This document shows, one piece after another, positions 6,591 to 11,364 of a DNA stretch of 11,364 bases. The stretch covers positions 1 through 11,364 of the forward strand of contig UQQY01000059.1 of the NCBI GenBank assembly GCA_900543295.1, written 5' to 3'. This DNA is from an uncultured Oscillospiraceae bacterium (lineage in GTDB: Bacteria; Bacillota; Clostridia; Oscillospirales; Ruminococcaceae). The position numbers were made by a program, and so were the translations under genes. The notes beneath the pieces are model-generated. The model searched no databases. It was given only the letters and a program-made list of their open reading frames with translations, and was not told the origin of the DNA. Each line of letters begins with the position of its first letter. Positions within the stretch are counted from its first letter, which is position 1.

Positions 6591-8120
6591 ATGCAGACAT
6601 CATACCTTCTTGGCGTCGATATCGGCACCTCCGGCACGAAAACCGTCCTGTTCGATACCTCCGGCACAGCAGTTGCCTCTGCGACGGTCGAATATCCGCT
6701 GTATCAGCCGAAAAACGGATGGGCCGAACAGGAGCCGGACGATTGGTGGGACGCCGCAGTTTCCACGATCCGCAGTGTTCTGACGCAAAACGGCGTCGAT
6801 GCGGCGGCCGTCGCCGGCATCGGCCTTTCCGGACAAATGCACGGTCTTGTCATGCTGGACGAGGCAGGAAGCGTTCTCCGCAGAAGCATTATCTGGTGCG
6901 ACGGGCGTACCGCTGCGGAATGCGCGGAAATCACCGAGGCAGTCGGCGCGGAGCGTCTGATCGAATTGACCGCAAATCCAGCGCTTCCAGGCTTTACTGC
7001 CGGAAAAATTCTCTGGGTCAGAAAAAACGAGCCTGCGCTCTATCAAAAATGCGCGCATATTCTTCTGCCAAAGGACTACATCCGCTACAAGCTCACCGGC
7101 GCGTTTGCAACCGAAGTGTCCGATGCATCCGGTATGAACCTTTTAGACGTCAAAAACCGCCGCTGGAGCGAGGAAGTCCTCCGCATTCTGGACATCAATC
7201 CATCGCTTTTGCCGAAGGTGTACGAATCTCCTGAAATCACCGGCTATGTTACGGCGGAAGCTGCCGCTTTGACCGGCTTAAAGGAGGGCACGCCGGTCGT
7301 CGGCGGAGCAGGCGACAATGCGGCGGCGGCAGTTGGAACCGGCGTTGTGACCGATGGCAGCGCTTTTACCACCATCGGCACGTCCGGCGTTGTATTCGCC
7401 CATACGTCAAACGTCACCATCGATCCGAAGGGCCGCGTTCATACCTTCTGCTGTGCGGTTCCGGGTTGCTGGCACGTCATGGGCGTCACACAGGGCGCAG
7501 GACTTTCCCTCAAATGGTTCCGCGACAATTTCTGTGAGGCGGAAATATCAGCCGCAAAGGGAATGGACGTTGATCCGTACTATCTGATGGATAAGCAGGC
7601 CGCGCGCGTACCGTTCGGTGCAAACCGCCTCGTCTATCTGCCCTATCTGATGGGGGAGCGCACCCCTCATCTGAACGCGGACTGCCGCGGCGTGTTTTTC
7701 GGACTCTCTGCGATCCACACCAAGTACGATATGCTTCGCGCTGTTATGGAAGGCGTCACCTACTCCCTGCGCGACTGTATGGAGGTTCTGCGCGGCATGG
7801 GCGTCATGCCGAACGAGATGCTTGCCTGCGGAGGCGGCGGAAGCAGCCCGCTCTGGCGGCAGATGCTCGCCGACGTATATAACTGCCCGGTCTCCACCGT
7901 TTCCTCAAAAGAAGGACCGGCTTTGGGCGCCGCAATCCTTGCAGGCGTCGGCGTGGGCGTATTTTCTTCTGTAGAAGAGGGATGCGCACGCCTGATCCAC
8001 AAAAATGCGCCGCAGCTTCCAGACGCCGCCGCACACGACGCATATGAGCCGTTTTATCAGCTTTACCGTTCGCTTTATCCGGCATTAAAGGACAGCTATT
8101 CGGCTCTTGCCGCATTATAA
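6591..8120 (+). CDS. xylB: Xylulokinase (FGGY family)
   Basis: Cytosolic kinase that phosphorylates D-xylulose to D-xylulose 5-phosphate with ATP. 509 aa, the normal length. Start at 6591 is set by AAGGAG 9 nt upstream and gives the standard N terminus ending in LLGVDIGTSGTK (D10, phosphate-binding loop). An in-frame ATG at 6546 would add 15 residues but lacks a ribosome binding site and lies in the leader palindrome. Further family marks: GLSGQMHG (M83-H84, the xylulokinase sugar-binding pair), GGAGDNAAA with the catalytic base D242, TTIGTSGVV, and CGGGGSSPLWRQMLADVY near the C terminus for the nucleotide pocket. The SGQMHG motif favours xylulokinase over glycerol or ribulose kinases, though related ketoses cannot be excluded. 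First gene of a four-gene operon with a transaldolase, a DUF4867 protein and a FucI-like isomerase. Confidence 0.93.
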   Translation: MQTSYLLGVDIGTSGTKTVLFDTSGTAVASATVEYPLYQPKNGWAEQEPDDWWDAAVSTIRSVLTQNGVDAAAVAGIGLSGQMHGLVMLDEAGSVLRRSIIWCDGRTAAECAEITEAVGAERLIELTANPALPGFTAGKILWVRKNEPALYQKCAHILLPKDYIRYKLTGAFATEVSDASGMNLLDVKNRRWSEEVLRILDINPSLLPKVYESPEITGYVTAEAAALTGLKEGTPVVGGAGDNAAAAVGTGVVTDGSAFTTIGTSGVVFAHTSNVTIDPKGRVHTFCCAVPGCWHVMGVTQGAGLSLKWFRDNFCEAEISAAKGMDVDPYYLMDKQAARVPFGANRLVYLPYLMGERTPHLNADCRGVFFGLSAIHTKYDMLRAVMEGVTYSLRDCMEVLRGMGVMPNEMLACGGGGSSPLWRQMLADVYNCPVSTVSSKEGPALGAAILAGVGVGVFSSVEEGCARLIHKNAPQLPDAAAHDAYEPFYQLYRSLYPALKDSYSALAAL

Positions 8121-8145
8121 CAAAAACCGGCAGCGGCCACAGGCA

Positions 8146-8165
8146 AGCACAGTATCTTCTGTGCT
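8146..8165 (+). other. Small intercistronic hairpin between xylB and the transaldolase gene
   Basis: AGCACAG, a 6-nt loop, CTGTGCT: a 7-bp stem with no T run after it. It is more likely an RNA processing or stability element than a terminator. The 81-bp gap here is the largest in the operon. Confidence 0.35.
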
Positions 8166-8201
8166 GCTGATCTCTATATTATGAAAAAGGAAGTCTTGAG
8201 T

Positions 8202-8852
8202 TTGAAACTGTTTATTGATACTGCAAACGTTGCGCATATCCGCGAAGCAAACGAACTTGGCGTCATCTGCGGCGTTACGACGAATCCGAGCCTGATTGCA
8301 AAAGAAGGGCGCGACTTCAAGGAAGTTGTCTCTGAAATCACCACCATCGTAGACGGTCCGATTTCCGCTGAGGTTATCAGCATGAATGCCGACGGCATGG
8401 TGGACGAAGCGCGCGATCTCGCAAAAATCCACAAAAACATCGTCATTAAAATCCCTATGTGCGCCGAAGGCTTAAAGGCGGTCAAACGCCTGCACGCGGA
8501 GGGTATTCGCACGAATGTGACGCTTATTTTCTCTGCCGCACAGGCGCTTCTGGCGGCGCGCGCAGGCGCATCTTATGTCAGCCCGTTCATCGGGCGTGTG
8601 GATGACATCGCCTCAGACGGCATGGTTCTGATCGAAGACATTGTGCAGATCTTTGATAACTACGGCATAGAGACTGAAATTATCGCCGCCTCTGTCCGCG
8701 GCCCAATGCACGTCGTCAATGCGGCCAAGGCAGGCGCGCATATCGCTACTGTTCCCTATAACGTACTGATGCAGTGCATCAGTCACCCGCTCACTGCTTC
8801 CGGCATTGAACGTTTCTTAAAGGATTGGGAAACTGTCCCGAAGAAAGCATAA
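8202..8852 (+). CDS. tal: Transaldolase, short TalC/FSA-like family
   Basis: Schiff-base aldolase of the pentose-phosphate pathway, moving a dihydroxyacetone unit between sugar phosphates. 216 aa, typical for the decameric short family. I choose the TTG at 8202: AAGGAAG lies 8 nt upstream and translation then gives the family's usual MKLFIDTAN start. The ATG at 8181 adds seven residues but has no ribosome binding site, and its own first codons contain the one used by TTG. Seen: GVTTNPSL, the catalytic Lys in IVIKIPM (K83), and SPFIGRVDD. F129 stands where E. coli fructose-6-phosphate aldolase has Tyr131, and E57 (SAEVIS) where it has Gln59. Both point to transaldolase rather than fructose-6-phosphate aldolase activity. 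Second gene of the xylB operon; it would help recycle the xylulose 5-phosphate made by XylB. Confidence 0.92.
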   Translation: MKLFIDTANVAHIREANELGVICGVTTNPSLIAKEGRDFKEVVSEITTIVDGPISAEVISMNADGMVDEARDLAKIHKNIVIKIPMCAEGLKAVKRLHAEGIRTNVTLIFSAAQALLAARAGASYVSPFIGRVDDIASDGMVLIEDIVQIFDNYGIETEIIAASVRGPMHVVNAAKAGAHIATVPYNVLMQCISHPLTASGIERFLKDWETVPKKA

Positions 8853-8866
8853 CAGGAGGAATCGCT

Positions 8867-9556
8867 ATGACTATTTTACCGGTAAATGATCCGGCATTCG
8901 CACCGTACGGCCGGGTAATCGCCGGCTACGATACCGCCGTTTTGCTGAACACCCTCTGTGAGAAAACACCGAAGCCCGAAAACGGAACCATGTACGAGCC
9001 CTCCGTTCCAGCGCTTGAAGCTCTTCCGATTGCAAAAGAGTTTTCGGCACGGTTTTACGGCGGCATGCCGGTTCAGCTCGGCTGCTGCAATGGACGCAAT
9101 ACGGTTTTAAACTGCCTCGAATATCATCGCGACAGCGAGCTGAATATTCCGGCGGACGATATGATTTTTCTCGTTGCAACTGCAACTGATATAAAAGAAG
9201 GCCAACTTGATACCGCGGCGGTCAAAGCGTTTTCCGCCAGGGCCGGCGATGTGGTAGAGCTTTATGCTACAACGCTTCACTATGCGCCGTGCAGCGCAGA
9301 TCAGCAAACGGGCTTCCGTGTTGCAGTCGTTCTGCCCAGAGGCACCAATCTTGCCAAACCGGAAATCGAATGTAAAAATGAAGAGGACAGGATGCTTTTT
9401 GCCGCCAATAAGTGGCTTCTTGCCCATCCGGACGCGCCGGAAGCAAAAAACGGCGCATATGTCGGTTTGACCGGCGAAAACATCGACATTGCAGATTTTT
9501 TATTGCCCCGCAATAAAAATGATCTCAATAGCCATGATAAATTACAATCATTATAA
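8867..9556 (+). CDS. DUF4867 family protein, cupin-like (ureidoglycolate-lyase-related fold)
   Basis: 229-aa cytosolic protein of a family without an established function. Start at 8867 follows AGGAGGA at 6-nt spacing, 14 bp after the transaldolase stop. The core has the pattern of this family: a GGMPVQLGCCNG stretch, LEYHRDSE (H87, E91) and VVELYATTLHYAPC (E131, H138). The His/Glu spacing suggests a metal-binding cupin site. The neighbour is a FucI-type isomerase and the operon handles ketose phosphates, so a role in sugar isomerisation, epimerisation or anomer exchange is a reasonable guess, not a demonstrated one. Oddity: the last ~20 residues, after GLTGENIDIAD, are encoded by a hairpin repeat also found at the right end of the window, so the native C terminus has probably been replaced or extended. 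The stop codon overlaps the next gene's ribosome binding site. Confidence 0.82.
   Translation: MTILPVNDPAFAPYGRVIAGYDTAVLLNTLCEKTPKPENGTMYEPSVPALEALPIAKEFSARFYGGMPVQLGCCNGRNTVLNCLEYHRDSELNIPADDMIFLVATATDIKEGQLDTAAVKAFSARAGDVVELYATTLHYAPCSADQQTGFRVAVVLPRGTNLAKPEIECKNEEDRMLFAANKWLLAHPDAPEAKNGAYVGLTGENIDIADFLLPRNKNDLNSHDKLQSL
9497..9533 (+). repeat. Hairpin repeat copy inside the DUF4867 coding sequence
   Basis: A 10-bp perfect stem TTTTTATTGC / GCAATAAAAA around a CCC loop (9497-9519), followed by a GATC...AAT.GCC tail. The whole 37 bp matches the unit starting at 11310 at 32 of 37 positions by eye; loop CCC replaces TCC. It is read in frame as the protein's tail. Confidence 0.7.
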
Positions 9557-9570
9557 GGAGGAGCATTTCT

Positions 9571-11049
9571 ATGCAGAACATTCCCCAGATCAAAATGGGT
9601 CTCATCTCCGTCAGCCGGGGATGTTTCCCGATCTCCCTGTCGGAGCGCCGCCGCCGCGCGGTTGCTTCCGCTTATGCGAAACACGGTGAAATTTATGACT
9701 GTCCTGTTACGGTGGAAAACCAGACAGACGCCCAAAAAGCTGTTGCAGACGTCAAGGCAAACGGCGTAAACGCGCTGTGCGTCTTTCTCGGAAATTTTGG
9801 TCCGGAAACCCCGGAGACCATGATTGCACAGTTTTTTGACGGACCGGTCATGTACGTGGCTGCCGCAGAAGGCGACGGCGATTTGTTCGACGGACGCGGC
9901 GACGCATACTGCGGTATGCTCAACTGCTCGTACAATCTGGGGCTGCGCAATATCAAGGCGTTCATTCCAGAATATCCGGTCGGCACCGCTTCTGAGATTG
10001 CCGACATGATCGCGGAGTTTGTTCCCGTTGCAACGGCCATTCTCGGCTTAAAGGGTTTAAAGATCATCACCTTTGGTCCGCGTCCGGACGACTTTCTCGC
10101 CTGCAACGCGCCGATTAAGCCGCTGTTTAACCTCGGCGTCGAAATTGAGGAAAACTCCGAGCTTGATCTGCTCGTGGCCTATCGTGCGCACGCCAACGAC
10201 CCGCGCATTCCGTCCGTTATGGCCGACATGGCGGCGGAACTGGGTGCAAATAACAAGTATCAGGGCGTTTTGCCGCGTCTTGCGCAGTATGAGCTTACTC
10301 TGCTCGACTGGGCAGAAGAGCATAAGGGCGTGCGTCAATACGTTGCGATTGCAGGAAAATGCTGGCCGGCTTTCCAAACAGAATTCGGCTTTGTCCCGTG
10401 CTATGTCAACAGCCGCCTGACGGCAAGAGGTATTCCGGTCAGCTGTGAGGTTGACGTCTACGGCGCGCTGAGCGAATACATCGGCATTTGTGTCACCGGC
10501 AAACCGGTTACGCTGCTCGACATCAACAACAGCGTCCCTGCCTCGATTTATGACGAGGATATTGCAGGAAAATACAGCACCCGTTTAAACGAGACTTTCA
10601 TGGGCTTCCATTGCGGCAACACTGCTTCCTGTCTGCTCAAAAACGCGCATATGGGCTATCAGCTTATCATGAAGCGCCAGCTTGAGCCGGAGCTTTCGGA
10701 GCCGGATATTACACGCGGTACAATGGAGGGCGACCTGAAGCCGGGTGACATCACGTTCTTCCGTCTGCAAAGCAATGCTTCGGGCGAGCTCAAGGCCTAC
10801 GTTGCGCAGGGCGAGGTTCTGGATGTTCCGACCCGCAGCTTTGGCAGCATCGGCGTTTTCTCCATTCCGGAGATGAACCGCTTTTATCGTCACGTGCTGA
10901 TTGAGAAGCAGTATCCGCATCACGGTGCGGTTGCTTTTGCACATTGCGGCAAAGCGCTTTTCTCACTGTTCAACTTCCTGGGCATTCAAGATCTTGCTTA
11001 CAACCAGCCGAAGGCTCTGCCTTATCCCACGGAAAATCCTTTCTGCTAA
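9571..11049 (+). CDS. L-fucose/L-arabinose isomerase family protein
   Basis: 492-aa cytosolic aldose-ketose isomerase of the FucI/AraA fold, shorter than classical FucI (about 590 aa) and close to AraA length. Start at 9571 follows AAGGAGGAG at 7-nt spacing. Metal ligands can be picked out: E293 in SCEVDVYGA and D317 in LLDINN are 24 residues apart, exactly as E337 and D361 of E. coli FucI; H450/H451 in HHGAVAFAHCG is the likely third ligand. The Mn2+-dependent chemistry should therefore be intact. Substrate is not shown by sequence. Placed last in an operon with xylulokinase and transaldolase and no XylA, it may make D-xylulose (or a related ketose) from a pentose; L-fucose is less likely because no fuculokinase or fuculose-phosphate aldolase is present. 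Confidence 0.85.
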   Translation: MQNIPQIKMGLISVSRGCFPISLSERRRRAVASAYAKHGEIYDCPVTVENQTDAQKAVADVKANGVNALCVFLGNFGPETPETMIAQFFDGPVMYVAAAEGDGDLFDGRGDAYCGMLNCSYNLGLRNIKAFIPEYPVGTASEIADMIAEFVPVATAILGLKGLKIITFGPRPDDFLACNAPIKPLFNLGVEIEENSELDLLVAYRAHANDPRIPSVMADMAAELGANNKYQGVLPRLAQYELTLLDWAEEHKGVRQYVAIAGKCWPAFQTEFGFVPCYVNSRLTARGIPVSCEVDVYGALSEYIGICVTGKPVTLLDINNSVPASIYDEDIAGKYSTRLNETFMGFHCGNTASCLLKNAHMGYQLIMKRQLEPELSEPDITRGTMEGDLKPGDITFFRLQSNASGELKAYVAQGEVLDVPTRSFGSIGVFSIPEMNRFYRHVLIEKQYPHHGAVAFAHCGKALFSLFNFLGIQDLAYNQPKALPYPTENPFC

Positions 11050-11074
11050 TTTCTTTTCTTCTTCTCTTCTCTAT

Positions 11075-11120
11075 AAAGGAAAAGGACGCCTGCTATTCCT
11101 AGCAAGCGTCCTTTTCCTTT
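11075..11120 (+). terminator. Terminator of the sugar operon
   Basis: A 15-bp perfect stem AAAGGAAAAGGACGC (11075-11089) and complement (11106-11120), then one C-A mismatch, then TGCTA/TAGCA around a TTCC loop: about 21 bp in all. A CTTTTTGAT stretch follows. It begins 26 bp after the isomerase stop. Its A-rich left side also makes it a possible terminator for minus-strand transcripts. Confidence 0.88.
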
Positions 11121-11210
11121 CTTTTTGATAAGTACGGCCAAAGCGCCTTATATTCATCCATTTTTGCACCTGAAAACATAAGGGATTCATTGATCCGTCT
11201 CTGACCACGC

Positions 11211-11247
11211 TGATCGTTTTTTATTGCTCCGCAATAAAAAACGATCA
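11211..11247. repeat. Perfect 17-bp hairpin at the left edge of the tandem repeat
   Basis: TGATCGTTTTTTATTGC, a TCC loop, and the exact complement. The other two copies of this hairpin in the window keep only the inner 10 bp, so this one is extended by the chance or conserved flank TGATCG on its left. Confidence 0.8.
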
Positions 11248-11309
11248 TAATGGCCGGCCTCTTATCGGGGCACATGGCCGAAAAAATAGCCTCCGCTTCT
11301 CTGCGGCTA
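11218..11309 (+). repeat. Structured tandem repeat, unit 1 (about 91-92 bp)
   Basis: The unit contains, in order: the TTATTGC-TCC-GCAATAA hairpin; CGATCATAATGGCCG; a GCCTC/GGGGC stem with one T-G pair; a second ATGGCCG; and AAAAATAGCC...GGCTA, which with the following T run forms a terminator-like hairpin (11282-11314). No open reading frame with family resemblance covers it. The 11121-11210 stretch to its left shows no recognisable element. Confidence 0.7.
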
Positions 11310-11314
11310 TTTTT
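11282..11314 (+). terminator. Terminator-like hairpin within the repeat
   Basis: AAAAATAGCC (11282-11291) pairs with GGCTATTTTT (11305-11314) in a 10-bp stem. Its T run is also the left arm of the next repeat hairpin (11310-11319), so the two cannot form together. No gene is seen that it would end; it may serve transcripts from the operon to the left or only be part of the repeat. Confidence 0.45.
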
Positions 11315-11364
11315 ATTGCTCCGCAATAAAAACGATCATAATGGCCGTGCCCCTCGTCGGGGCA
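11310..11364 (+). repeat. Structured tandem repeat, unit 2 (cut by the window end)
   Basis: Begins with the same TTTTTATTGC-TCC-GCAATAAAAA hairpin and CGATCATAATGGCCG, then TGCCCC-TCGTC-GGGGCA. Over the shared ~55 bp it differs from unit 1 by about three substitutions and two single-base length changes. The changes turn the T-G pair of unit 1's stem into C-G, so pairing is kept or improved. The array probably continues beyond the window. Confidence 0.7.

Noticed and set aside
11099..11326. Minus-strand frame of 75 codons, including a possible short ORF MFSGAKMDEYKALWPYLS...
   Set aside because: Its first half is read from the repeat hairpins and its end lies in the sugar-operon terminator. 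The middle looks vaguely protein-like and could be a gene remnant, but I can name no family and see no convincing ribosome binding site.
11211..11364. CRISPR array
   Set aside because: The repeated units are about 91-92 bp, directly adjacent, with internal hairpins and no unique spacers; no cas gene is present.

Overview
This window looks like chromosomal DNA of a Gram-positive, low-oxygen gut-type Firmicute (Clostridia, perhaps an Oscillospiraceae/Ruminococcaceae relative). The reasons are strong AGGAGG-like ribosome binding sites, TTGACA/TATAAT-type promoters with 17-bp spacers, moderate GC with GC-rich wobble positions, a DUF4867/L-fucose-isomerase-like gene pair, and a separate small HMA metal-binding protein beside its P-type ATPase. 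The genus cannot be named from sequence alone. No tRNA, rRNA, CRISPR array, phage or insertion-sequence transposase gene was seen.

Layout. (1) Positions 3-1853 (+): the 3' part of a GH13 alpha-glucan hydrolase gene whose start lies left of the window. It converges on a metal-resistance operon across a shared bidirectional terminator (1880-1924). (2) Positions 4506 to 1950 (-): a promoter with an SmtB/CzrA-type operator, then an ArsR/SmtB sensor, a 72-aa free HMA metallochaperone and a Zn/Cd P1B-type ATPase that lacks its own HMA domain. This is a self-contained zinc/cadmium-responsive efflux unit. (3) Positions 6416 to 4634 (-): a half-size ABC exporter gene with its own promoter, a terminator just after its stop, and a leader of about 137 nt. 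The leader holds an 8-codon open frame and three mutually exclusive helices, one of which hides the exporter's ribosome binding site. (4) Positions 6476 to 11120 (+): a divergent four-gene sugar operon of xylulokinase, a transaldolase (TTG start), a DUF4867 cupin-like protein and an L-fucose/L-arabinose-isomerase-family protein, closed by a strong terminator. (5) Positions 11121-11364: non-coding DNA that ends in a tandem hairpin repeat with a period of about 91-92 bp. The window cuts the second unit.

How the genes fit together. The metal operon senses, carries and exports a soft divalent metal. The sugar operon probably isomerises a pentose (or related aldose) to a ketose, phosphorylates it and feeds the pentose-phosphate pathway. 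No xylose isomerase (XylA) is present, so the FucI-fold enzyme is the natural candidate for the isomerase step. The GH13 enzyme releases malto-oligosaccharides and is not obviously linked to the rest.

The most interesting signals are the apparent ribosome-mediated attenuator ahead of the ABC exporter, and a hairpin repeat family that occurs at the window's right edge and again inside the 3' end of the DUF4867 gene, where it appears to encode the protein's C-terminal tail.
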